From JAWLGZ01 sp041690635 (lineage in GTDB: Bacteria; Pseudomonadota; Gammaproteobacteria; Thiohalomonadales; Thiohalomonadaceae): a stretch of 64,000 nt of DNA. This document shows, piece by piece, positions 24,156-32,199 of this stretch (positions are counted from its first letter, which is position 1; each line of letters opens with the position of its first letter). Under the pieces are notes generated by a model. The model saw only the letters and a program-made list of their open reading frames with translations, searched no databases and was not told the origin of the DNA. The stretch is from assembly GCA_041690635.1 (NCBI GenBank), contig JAWLGZ010000005.1:1-64000 (forward strand), written 5' to 3'. Position numbers and translations under genes: made by a program.

Positions 24156-25610
24156 ATGCTGATCTTCGAACAGTCACAACCCGGTCGGGAGAACAGGGCC
24201 CAGCTCGCCCCCGGCGGCGACATCTCCGACATTCCCGAGCGGTTCCGGCGCAAGTCGCGGCCTGCGCTGCCGGAGGTCTCGGAGCTGCAGGCGGTGCGCC
24301 ACTACACCCGTCTGTCGCAGATGAATTTCTCCATCGACACCCACTTCTATCCGCTCGGCTCCTGCACCATGAAGTACAACCCGCGCGGGTCCAACGCGCT
24401 GGCGATGCTGCCGGGTCTGCTGCACCGCCATCCGCTGGCGCCGGCCGCCAGCCACGGTCAGGGGGTGCTCGCCTGCCTGTACGACCTGCAGGAGATGCTG
24501 AAGGAGGCCACCGGCATGAAGGGGGTCTCCCTGACCCCGATGGCCGGGGCGCAGGGGGAGTTCGCCGGGGTGGCGATGATCCGCGCCTACCACGACGCGC
24601 GCGGTGATACCGCGCGCACCGAGATCCTGGTCCCCGACGCCGCCCACGGCACCAACCCCGCCTCGGCGGTGATGTGCGGCTACACGGCGCGCGAGATCCC
24701 CACCGCCGACAACGGCGACGTGGATATCGAGGCGCTGAAGGCGGCGGTGGGGCCGCAGACCGCCGGCATCATGCTCACCAACCCCTCCACCCTCGGCGTG
24801 TTCGACCGCAACATCCAGGCGATCGCGGAGACGGTCCACGCCGCGGGCGGCCTGCTCTACTATGACGGCGCCAATCTCAATGCCATCCTCGGCAAGGTGA
24901 AGCCGGGCGACATGGGTTTCGACGTCATCCACGTCAACCTGCACAAGACCTTCTCCACCCCCCACGGGGGCGGCGGCCCCGGCGCCGGCCCGGTCGGCGT
25001 GAGCGAGCGGCTGCTGCCGTTCCTGCCGGTGCCCATCGTGGCCGAAGAGAAGGGGGAGTACCGGCTGCTGGACGAACAGGAGAGGCCGCAGAGCATCGGC
25101 CGGCTCTCCGCCTTCTTGGGCAACGTCGGCATCCTGCTGCGCGCCTACATCTACGCCCGCATGCTGGGGGCGGAGGGGATGGAGCGGGTGGCCGAGTTTG
25201 CCACCCTGAACGCCAACTACCTGGCCGCCCGGCTCAAGGCAGCCGGTTTCGACCTCGCCTATCCGGAGCGGCGGGCGACCCACGAGTTCATCCTTACCCT
25301 GAAGCGGCAGGCAAAGGAGACCGGCATCAACGCCATGGACTTCGCCAAGCGGCTGCTCGATTACGGCCACCACGCACCCACCACCTATTTCCCCCTGCTG
25401 ATTCCGGAGTGCCTGCTGATCGAGCCGACCGAGACCGAGAGCAAGGAGACGCTGGATCGCTTCATCGGGGCGATGGCTGCAATCCGCGAGGAGGCCGAGC
25501 AGACGCCGGATATCGTGCATGGCGCACCGCACACGCTGCCGGTCAAACGGCTCGACGACGTCAAGGCCGCCCGCGAACTGGATCTGACCTGGAGCTCGCC
25601 CGGTGGTTGA
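24156..25610 (+). CDS. gcvPB: Glycine dehydrogenase (decarboxylating) subunit 2
   Basis: C-terminal, PLP-binding half of the P protein, 484 residues. The PLP lysine is Lys264 in VNLHKTFSTPHGGGGPGAG. PLGSCTMKYNPRGSN and DAAHGTNPASAVMCGY are conserved. Together with GcvPA it transfers the aminomethyl group to lipoylated GcvH and releases CO2. Its stop overlaps the dgkA start. Confidence 0.96.
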   Translation: MLIFEQSQPGRENRAQLAPGGDISDIPERFRRKSRPALPEVSELQAVRHYTRLSQMNFSIDTHFYPLGSCTMKYNPRGSNALAMLPGLLHRHPLAPAASHGQGVLACLYDLQEMLKEATGMKGVSLTPMAGAQGEFAGVAMIRAYHDARGDTARTEILVPDAAHGTNPASAVMCGYTAREIPTADNGDVDIEALKAAVGPQTAGIMLTNPSTLGVFDRNIQAIAETVHAAGGLLYYDGANLNAILGKVKPGDMGFDVIHVNLHKTFSTPHGGGGPGAGPVGVSERLLPFLPVPIVAEEKGEYRLLDEQERPQSIGRLSAFLGNVGILLRAYIYARMLGAEGMERVAEFATLNANYLAARLKAAGFDLAYPERRATHEFILTLKRQAKETGINAMDFAKRLLDYGHHAPTTYFPLLIPECLLIEPTETESKETLDRFIGAMAAIREEAEQTPDIVHGAPHTLPVKRLDDVKAARELDLTWSSPGG

Positions 25611-26016
25611 ACCCGAAGCCGAGTCGACCGCCACGCCGAGCGCCAAGCCGGCCCCCCGCGGTCTGGCCCATATACTGGATGCGACCCGCTACTCCTTCAA
25701 CGGGCTGCGCTCGGCGGTCCGGCACGAGGAGGCGTTCCGGCTGGAACTGATCGCCTTCGTCATCATGTTGCCGCTGGCGGTGTGGCTGGGGCAGGGCGCT
25801 GTCGACCGCGCCCTGCTGATCGGATCGCTGCTGCTCGTGCTCCTCGTCGAGCTGGTCAACTCCGCCATCGAAACGGTAGTGGATCGGATCGGCACCGAGC
25901 GCCACCACCTCTCCGGTCGCGCCAAGGACATCGGTTCCGCAGCCGTACTTTTGGCCCTGGTTAATGCTGCCGTGATCTGGGGCCTGCTCCTTCTGGAACG
26001 CATTGGGCTGAACTGA
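25603..26016 (+). CDS. dgkA: Diacylglycerol kinase
   Basis: Small trimeric inner-membrane kinase that recycles diacylglycerol to phosphatidate. 137 residues with three helices. Motifs are the HEEAFRLELIAF segment and LVELVNSAIETVVDRIGTER followed by HHLSGRAKDIGSAAVLLAL, holding the catalytic Glu and metal-binding residues. The first 20 residues are a Pro/Ala-rich extension absent from E. coli DgkA. GTG start overlaps the end of gcvPB by eight bases. Confidence 0.94.
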   Translation: MVEPEAESTATPSAKPAPRGLAHILDATRYSFNGLRSAVRHEEAFRLELIAFVIMLPLAVWLGQGAVDRALLIGSLLLVLLVELVNSAIETVVDRIGTERHHLSGRAKDIGSAAVLLALVNAAVIWGLLLLERIGLN

Positions 26017-26094
26017 TTCCTGTACCCTCGGTATTCCCGGTTTTCCATTTTTCCCTTCTGTTTATCAACCTGACTGCACGTTTTCCACGCCGTC

Positions 26095-26100
26095 TATAAT
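26095..26100 (+). promoter_or_regulatory. -10 box upstream of the DUF5666 lipoprotein gene
   Basis: An exact TATAAT, 57 bases before the start codon. A weak -35 (CTGACT) lies 19 bases upstream, longer than ideal. The start codon also has a strong AAGGAGG ribosome binding site. Confidence 0.55.
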
Positions 26101-26157
26101 GGAATCTCCAAACATGGCGGGCGCATGGAGCGCCCGGAGGCACCCAAGGAGGGGGCA

Positions 26158-27561
26158 ATGGCACTGCGCAACACGGTGGTAGGTTCGGTACTGGCGGGAA
26201 CTTTGGTTGCATTGGCCGCCTGTGGTGGTGGAGGCGGGGCGTCGACAAGCGTCTCGGAGGGGACGGGCGAGGTCAGCGGAGTCATCACCGGCTTCGGTTC
26301 CGTTTACGTCAATGGGGTGAGATACCAAACCGACGGGGCAACCATCCGGGTCGAGGGGCAGCCGGCGGATGAACGGGCGCTGCGGGTCGGGATGGTGGTG
26401 TTCCTCCAGGGACGCAAGAACGGCGACGGAACCGGCGTGGCGGACCTGGTCGAGTTCGATGACGAGCTGGAGGGGGTGGTTACCGCCTCCGGTATCGGAG
26501 ACGACGGCACCGGCACACTTGCTGTGATGGGCCAGACGGTGATTGTGGTCGCCGATACCTTGTTCGAGAGTGACGTGGCAGGCATCGATGCGCCGACGCA
26601 GATCGTTGGGGGCAACGTCGTCGAAGTGAGTGGTTTCAGTGACGGGGCCGGCACGGTTTTCGCCACCCGCCTTGAAGTCAAACAGGCACAGCACACGCCA
26701 GGCGATGAGCTCGAACTGAAGGGCGTGGTCACCGACCTCGATACCAGCGCCTTCATTTTCCGGGTGGGTGACCTGGTGGTGGACTACAGCGCGGCGCTCG
26801 AGGTGCCGGGTAGCCTGTCCGACGGGCTGTACGTCGAGGTCAAGGGTGATCAGACGCCGGTAGGTACTCCGCTCACCCTCGCCGCCACTCGCGTCGAGTT
26901 GGTGCGCAACGGTCGGTTCGGCCTGCGCGGCGAGGAGGGTGAGGAGGTTGAGATTGAGGGTATCGTCACCAGCGTTGAAGGCTTGCCTGCCTCCTTCCAG
27001 TTGAATGGACAGAGTGTGCTTTTGGGCGCACTGGACGACGACGATGACGAGATCGATCTGGACCAGATACGGCTCAATGCACGTGTCGAAGTCGAGGGGC
27101 GTTTCGGTGCCGACGGGGTATTGATTGCCCATGAGGTGGAGTTGGAGGATGAGGGCGATACAGAACTGGAGATAGCCTCCGCCCTCGAGGGTGTGGATGC
27201 CGACACCGGCCGCATCACCCTGATGGGACAGACGGTGCAGGTGACGGGCCGTACCCGTCTCAAGGATGACCGGGATAATGAGCACTACTTCAACATCGGC
27301 GACCTGAGGGTCGGTGACTTCATTGAGGTGTGTGCGATCCGGGTCAACGGTGGGCTCGTCGCCCGTAAGCTCGAGCGCGAAGATGATGATATCGACACCC
27401 TGGAAGGGGTGGTTGAGAGTGTGTCGGGTGACCAGATAATGATTGCCGGAATCGAGGTGGCGATCGGTGAATTGGAAGTACCGAGCGTCGGTGACGAGGT
27501 CGAGGTAAAAGGCCTCTGGGCCAACGGGATCCTCACTGCTGACACGTTGCAGTTTCACTGA
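26158..27561 (+). CDS. DUF5666-type lipoprotein with repeated beta modules
   Basis: 467 residues. The signal peptide MALRNTVVGSVLAGTLVALA ends in a lipobox with Cys22, then a Gly-rich linker, so it is an outer- or inner-membrane lipoprotein. The rest consists of about five to six related modules of 60-70 residues with recurring G-x-I/V-T/S..., VEVxG and V-x-L/V-x-T patterns (for example VSGVITGFGSVYVNG, LEGVVTASGIGD, LKGVVTDLDTSAF, IEGIVTSVEGL, LEGVVESVSGDQI), as in DUF5666 proteins. The protein is strongly acidic. The start is fixed by the AAGGAGG site; the earlier ATG is not needed. Function unknown. Confidence 0.85.
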   Translation: MALRNTVVGSVLAGTLVALAACGGGGGASTSVSEGTGEVSGVITGFGSVYVNGVRYQTDGATIRVEGQPADERALRVGMVVFLQGRKNGDGTGVADLVEFDDELEGVVTASGIGDDGTGTLAVMGQTVIVVADTLFESDVAGIDAPTQIVGGNVVEVSGFSDGAGTVFATRLEVKQAQHTPGDELELKGVVTDLDTSAFIFRVGDLVVDYSAALEVPGSLSDGLYVEVKGDQTPVGTPLTLAATRVELVRNGRFGLRGEEGEEVEIEGIVTSVEGLPASFQLNGQSVLLGALDDDDDEIDLDQIRLNARVEVEGRFGADGVLIAHEVELEDEGDTELEIASALEGVDADTGRITLMGQTVQVTGRTRLKDDRDNEHYFNIGDLRVGDFIEVCAIRVNGGLVARKLEREDDDIDTLEGVVESVSGDQIMIAGIEVAIGELEVPSVGDEVEVKGLWANGILTADTLQFH

Positions 27562-27692
27562 GGGCGAGGGTGCCGCAGCAGCGGCGCCCTTCTCGTCCGC
27601 TGCACGTTCCGCCGGAGCCGCCGAATACAGGCGCATGGTCCCGGCGCCCGCCAGTTGGTAGCATGCGCATCGAATCAATCAGAGGACAACCG

Positions 27693-28625
27693 ATGTCAGC
27701 ACTCATCTGCGGCTCCATCGCCTACGACACCATCATGGTGTTCCACGACCGGTTCCGGAACCACATCCTCCCGGACAAGGTTCACATGCTGAATGTCTGC
27801 TTCCTGGTGCCCGATCTGCGCCGGGAGTTCGGCGGCTGTGCCGGCAACATCGCCTATAACCTGAAGCTGCTGGGGGGCGACGGTGTCCCGATGGCGACAG
27901 TCGGCCGCGACTACGCCCCTTACGGGGAGTGGCTGGAGACCTGCGGCATCGACGCGCGCCACATCAAGGTACTGGAGCGGACCTATACCGCCCAGGCGTT
28001 CATCACCACCGATGCGGACGACAACCAGATCACCGCCTTCCATCCGGGGGCCATGAGCTTTGCCCACGAAAACCGGGTCGGCGATGCGGCGGGGGTCTCT
28101 ATCGGCATCGTGGCGCCGGACGGACGCGACGGCATGATCGAGCACGCGGCCCAGTTCGCCGAGGCGGGAATCCCCTTCATCTTCGATCCGGGCCAGGGGC
28201 TGCCGATGTTCGGCGGCGAGGATCTGCTGCGTTTTCTCGAACAGGCCACCTGGGTGGCAGTCAACGACTACGAGGCACAGCTGATGGCCGACCGCACCGG
28301 TCGTTCGGTGGAGGAGCTGGCCGGCATGGTGGAGGCGCTGATCGTCACCCGCGGCGGCAAGGGGTCACTGATCCACACCCGCGGCGGGGTACTGGAGATC
28401 CCCGCAGCACCGGTGAACCAGGTGAACGACCCCACCGGCTGCGGTGACGCCTATCGTGCGGGCCTGCTCTACGGGCTGATGAACGGCCTGGAGTGGGAGA
28501 CCACCGGACGGCTCGCCTCGGTGATGGGGGCAATCAAGATCGAGCACCACGGCACCCAGAACCACCGCTTCACCCGCACCGATCTGGAGGCGCGGTTCAA
28601 GGAGGCGTTCGGGTACGCTTTGTAA
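27693..28625 (+). CDS. PfkB-family kinase (adenosine-kinase-like)
   Basis: 310-residue soluble ribokinase-fold protein. It has GGCAGNIAYNLKLLGG near the N-terminus (PfkB signature 1) and NDPTGCGDAYRAGLLYGL near 250 (signature 2, with the catalytic Asp and anion hole). The substrate cannot be read from the motifs; homologues in autotrophic gammaproteobacteria are often labelled adenosine kinase or carbohydrate kinase. The start at MSALICGSIAYD follows GAGGACAACC; the upstream in-frame extension is Pro/Arg-rich and unlikely. Confidence 0.88.
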   Translation: MSALICGSIAYDTIMVFHDRFRNHILPDKVHMLNVCFLVPDLRREFGGCAGNIAYNLKLLGGDGVPMATVGRDYAPYGEWLETCGIDARHIKVLERTYTAQAFITTDADDNQITAFHPGAMSFAHENRVGDAAGVSIGIVAPDGRDGMIEHAAQFAEAGIPFIFDPGQGLPMFGGEDLLRFLEQATWVAVNDYEAQLMADRTGRSVEELAGMVEALIVTRGGKGSLIHTRGGVLEIPAAPVNQVNDPTGCGDAYRAGLLYGLMNGLEWETTGRLASVMGAIKIEHHGTQNHRFTRTDLEARFKEAFGYAL

Positions 28626-28647
28626 GCGTAAGCGTGAAGCCGGCTGT

Positions 28648-28710
28648 AGGGCGCAATCGCATTGTGCCGAGTGAGCGGAACGGCAGTACGGTGCAATGGG
28701 ATTGCGCCCT
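28648..28710. repeat. Dispersed inverted repeat (type C copy 3)
   Basis: AGGGCGCAATCGCATTGTGCC (as AGGGCGCAATCGC plus ATTGTGCC) and inverted GGTGCAATGGGATTGCGCCCT, between the convergent PfkB and SH3-protein genes. It may work as a bidirectional terminator. Confidence 0.78.
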
Positions 28711-28756
28711 ACGTGGTCTCCGGCACAAGTTTGGGCAACCAGCTTTGCCTTGCGGC

Positions 28757-29413
28757 TTATAGACCGCTACCCCAGTCGGAGCGCTTCCGGCGCAGACGGG
28801 GCAGGATGAGTCCAAGCAGTATGCCCACACCGAGCACGCTGGCGCCGGTGATGAACCAGTCGCGGTAGGCCGTATTGCGCAGTGCAGCGGTTTGCTCCGC
28901 GAACGCCTCCGCCTCAAGCTCCAGGGTCCGAATCCGCTCCCGCATGGCCGTATTCTCCTGCTGGAGCTCTATCGGCTTTGCCGCCACCTTACGCAGGTTC
29001 TCCAGTTCGCCACGCATGGCCGCATTTTCACGGCGCAAGGTGTCGCGCTCACCGGTGACGGTTCGTTTTTCCCCCTGCAAGGTCTCGATGGACTGGTGCA
29101 ACTCGGCGGTGCGGGTCTCCAGCTTGGCCATTTTCTCTTCCGCCGCGATCAGCCGGTCGCGGGCGACCGGCTGATCGGTCAGGTACTGGGTGCGGACCCA
29201 CCCCTCGGTGCCCTTCTGGGTTCGCACCCGGCAGAACTCCGGGCCGCGTTCGAGCATCTCGAGTTGTGTTCCGCTCGGCAGGGTCTGGAGGATCTGGTAG
29301 GCGTTGCCCTGGCCGGTGCGCAGGGTGATGAGCAGGGTGTCGTCCACCCAGACGCGCTCGGCCAGCACATTGCCGCCGAGCAGGAGCAGGGGAATCAGAA
29401 AGAGTACGCGCAT
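28757..29413 (-). CDS. SH3-domain membrane protein (TIGR04211 type)
   Basis: 218 residues: signal peptide (MRVLFLIPLLLLGGNVLA), bacterial SH3 domain (about 20-85, with WVDDTLLITLRTGQGNAYQI and EGWVRTQYL), long coiled coil (about 90-185) and one C-terminal membrane helix (about 190-207) before a basic tail. This is the YgiM-like layout. It probably sits in the periplasm anchored to the inner membrane. Function of the family is not established. The start is the Met before the signal peptide. Confidence 0.88.
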   Translation of the reverse strand: MRVLFLIPLLLLGGNVLAERVWVDDTLLITLRTGQGNAYQILQTLPSGTQLEMLERGPEFCRVRTQKGTEGWVRTQYLTDQPVARDRLIAAEEKMAKLETRTAELHQSIETLQGEKRTVTGERDTLRRENAAMRGELENLRKVAAKPIELQQENTAMRERIRTLELEAEAFAEQTAALRNTAYRDWFITGASVLGVGILLGLILPRLRRKRSDWGSGL

Positions 29414-29513
29414 GCGAAAAAGTCGGGTCTGATTTTCCGGAGCCGGAATCTTAACCCATCCGCTCCGGTCCGCCGTCGAGCGGATCACATTTTTCCGGTC
29501 TGTCGCTCGAAGC

Positions 29514-32105
29514 TCATCCCCCGGTGCCGGTCATGCCGGCGGGTGGTTCGGTGACCAGCACCTCCGACGGGCGACCGATGTAGTACCCCTGGGCGTAGGT
29601 GATACCGGCCCCGCGTACGCACTCCAGCACCTCGGCGCTCTCGACAAACTCGGCCAGCGCTTTGATGCCCAGCTCGCCCGCCAGGCTCGAGATGCTGTGA
29701 ACGAAAGCGCGGTCCTTGGCGTCACCGGTCATGTTGACAATGAAGTCCCCCTCGATCTTCACGAAGTCGATGGGGAAGTGCTTGAGGTAGTGGAACGAGG
29801 AGAAGCCCGAGCCGAAGTCGTCGATGGCGAGCCCAAACCCCTCCATCTTCAGTTCGTTGACGAACTTCTCCAGCAGGGAGAAGTTCTTCACGGTGTCGCG
29901 CTCGGTGATCTCGAACACCACCTGTGCCGGACTGACCCCGGCCTCGGCGGTCAGCCGCTTGGCCTCGACGATGAACTCGTTGAGCACCAGCGCCCGCGGC
30001 GACAGGTTGACGAAGATAAGGCCGGTATAGCCCACCTCCTTCGCCGTGCGGAACGCCTTCTCCATCACGATGTAGTCGATCTTGTGGATGAGGCCGGTCT
30101 TCTCGGCGATTTCGATGAACTCATGGGCGCCGAGAATACTGCCGTCCTCCAGCCGGATGCGGCTCAGCACCTCGACCGCATCGATGGTGTTGGTTTCGGT
30201 GTTGAGGATGGGCTGGAAGAAGGGGATGACCAGTCGCTTCTCGATGGCGTTCGCGATGATGATGCTCTTTTCGCCGATGGAGCGGAAAACCTCCACCACC
30301 TCGTTTTCGGTGGGGAAGCCGATCCGGTTACGCCCCTCGTTCTTCGCCTTGTACATCATGTTGTCGGCGAACAGGAACAGATCCTTCACGTCGCTGGCGT
30401 GGTCGGGGTAGACGGAGATGCCGATGGAGACGGTGGCCCTGACCTGGGCGCCGTCCGGTGCAGTCAGCACCATCTCAGCCGCCTGTTTCAGAATGCGCTC
30501 GCTGACGGTGTAGGCCTGCTCCGGTCCCGCCTCCGGCAGGATGAGGACGAACTCGTCGCCGCCGTAGCGGGCCAGTACGTCACCGAGGCGCAGCGCGGTA
30601 CCGATCGCTTCGGAGAAGGTGCGCAGGAAGCGGTCGCCGAAGCTGTGGCCGTAGGTGTCGTTGATGGACTTGAAGTTGTCCAGGTCCACCACCAGCAGCG
30701 AGAAGCGGTAGTTGTGCCGTTGCGCCCGACTCACCTCGTAACCGAGCAACTCCCAGAACAGACGCTGGTTGTAGACATTGGTGAGCGGATCGCGGGTGGC
30801 GTAATACTCCAGGTCCTTGGTGTACTTGTAGATCGCCTTGACCGAACCGACCACGTTGAGCAGGGTGGAGAGGATGCTCTCCATCACCAGCAGGCGGGTC
30901 TGATCCTTGATGAGCTGTGCGTTGACGCCGATGCCGACGATGCCGCCGATCTTGGGCGTGTCGACGATGAGCGACTTGGTTTGCAGCTCGATACCTTCCT
31001 CACCCAGGCTGATCGCATCGCCCTGTGGCTGGGCGATGTTGTGGTTGATGACGATGGAGGCGACACCGTCAAAGTTGGGGTTGCCGGCCAGAGCGCGGCG
31101 TACCGATGCCTCCATCATCGTTTTGGTTTCTTCTGTCGGCGGACCGATCCAGAACACCTCCAGATCGAACAGTTCGTCATCCACCTTGAAAATGGAGAAC
31201 AGGGTGTAGGCGTCGATCACGTAGTTGATATCCACCAGCAGGTGGCAGACATACTCACGCCAGTCGCGCACCACCTCCGAGGTGATGACGAACTTCTCCA
31301 GCAGCCGGATCTCGAATTCAAGCAGCTCCTTGTCGACCGCCACCCCTTTCAGCTTATTGGTCAACTCCTCGATGTTGGCGAAAATGTTGTTGAGCTCGAC
31401 GAAGCCGAGGTCGGCGTGGTTCATCTCGATGTGGGTCAGGTCCGAGATGCTGTTGACCGAATCGACGCTCTGCTGAAGGCGATTGACCGATTCATTGATG
31501 CGCTTGGTCAAAAACCAGGCAACCAGCACCGCCATCAGGAACGGCAGCGGGGCGATCAGCAGCAGCGGCAGCAGGAGGTCACCTTTGGTCTGTTGAATGA
31601 GGGCACGCAGATCCTGATCAACAGCGATCACCCCCAGTGTCGCGCCGATGCGGGCGTTGGTGTGACAGGCCAGACACTCTTGGCGCGCGACCAGTGGATA
31701 GGCGTAATGAATCCCCTTGTCGGACTGGTGCTGGACCGGGCGGCCGAGACGGAACGCCTCATTCACCTGCGCATCGGCGAGCGCCTGATCGATAGGGCCA
31801 TACAGATCGCTGACCAGGTCGCCGCGATAGATAGAGATGCTGTAGCCCTTGCCGCGGGCCGAATCCTCGACGGCGGAAACGAACTCCTCCAACTGCGGCC
31901 GGGTCCACCCCTTCCGCATGATCTGGAACATGGCGTTAAAGGTGCCCTGGGCGAGGGTGTCGGAGAGTGAGGAGGCATTGCGGCGCACCGCATCGTCGTA
32001 GATGCTCGAGGTGACGAGGTAGAGTCCCGCGAACAGCACGGCAGAGACAACAAATGCCGCGGTGAGTATGAAGCCTTTGATGGTTCTTGTCGTGTTCGCC
32101 GCCAT
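29514..32105 (-). CDS. GGDEF-EAL protein with periplasmic haem-c motif
   Basis: 863 residues. Two membrane helices (about 11-33 and 176-200) enclose a periplasmic domain that contains ECLACHTN, a CxxCH haem-c attachment motif (Cys144, Cys147, His148), as in DUF3365-like redox or gas sensors. A HAMP-like and a GAF-like region follow (to about 430), then GGDEF (515-519, RYGGDEF, with an intact RLGD inhibitory site) and an EAL-type domain (about 600-850). The EAL signature reads EVL, but FVNLSP, ITERD, IDDFGSG and VKIEGDF are kept, so phosphodiesterase activity is plausible. It likely tunes c-di-GMP in response to redox state, NO or O2 (inference). Confidence 0.9.
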   Translation of the reverse strand: MAANTTRTIKGFILTAAFVVSAVLFAGLYLVTSSIYDDAVRRNASSLSDTLAQGTFNAMFQIMRKGWTRPQLEEFVSAVEDSARGKGYSISIYRGDLVSDLYGPIDQALADAQVNEAFRLGRPVQHQSDKGIHYAYPLVARQECLACHTNARIGATLGVIAVDQDLRALIQQTKGDLLLPLLLIAPLPFLMAVLVAWFLTKRINESVNRLQQSVDSVNSISDLTHIEMNHADLGFVELNNIFANIEELTNKLKGVAVDKELLEFEIRLLEKFVITSEVVRDWREYVCHLLVDINYVIDAYTLFSIFKVDDELFDLEVFWIGPPTEETKTMMEASVRRALAGNPNFDGVASIVINHNIAQPQGDAISLGEEGIELQTKSLIVDTPKIGGIVGIGVNAQLIKDQTRLLVMESILSTLLNVVGSVKAIYKYTKDLEYYATRDPLTNVYNQRLFWELLGYEVSRAQRHNYRFSLLVVDLDNFKSINDTYGHSFGDRFLRTFSEAIGTALRLGDVLARYGGDEFVLILPEAGPEQAYTVSERILKQAAEMVLTAPDGAQVRATVSIGISVYPDHASDVKDLFLFADNMMYKAKNEGRNRIGFPTENEVVEVFRSIGEKSIIIANAIEKRLVIPFFQPILNTETNTIDAVEVLSRIRLEDGSILGAHEFIEIAEKTGLIHKIDYIVMEKAFRTAKEVGYTGLIFVNLSPRALVLNEFIVEAKRLTAEAGVSPAQVVFEITERDTVKNFSLLEKFVNELKMEGFGLAIDDFGSGFSSFHYLKHFPIDFVKIEGDFIVNMTGDAKDRAFVHSISSLAGELGIKALAEFVESAEVLECVRGAGITYAQGYYIGRPSEVLVTEPPAGMTGTGG

Positions 32106-32199
32106 AACAGCCCGTTTTCCCCCGGATTATTCTTCTTCTCTGGCGACGCCGTCGCTGAGATGTCACGAAAAAGTCAAAACGGGCAACATAACTCAGCAT

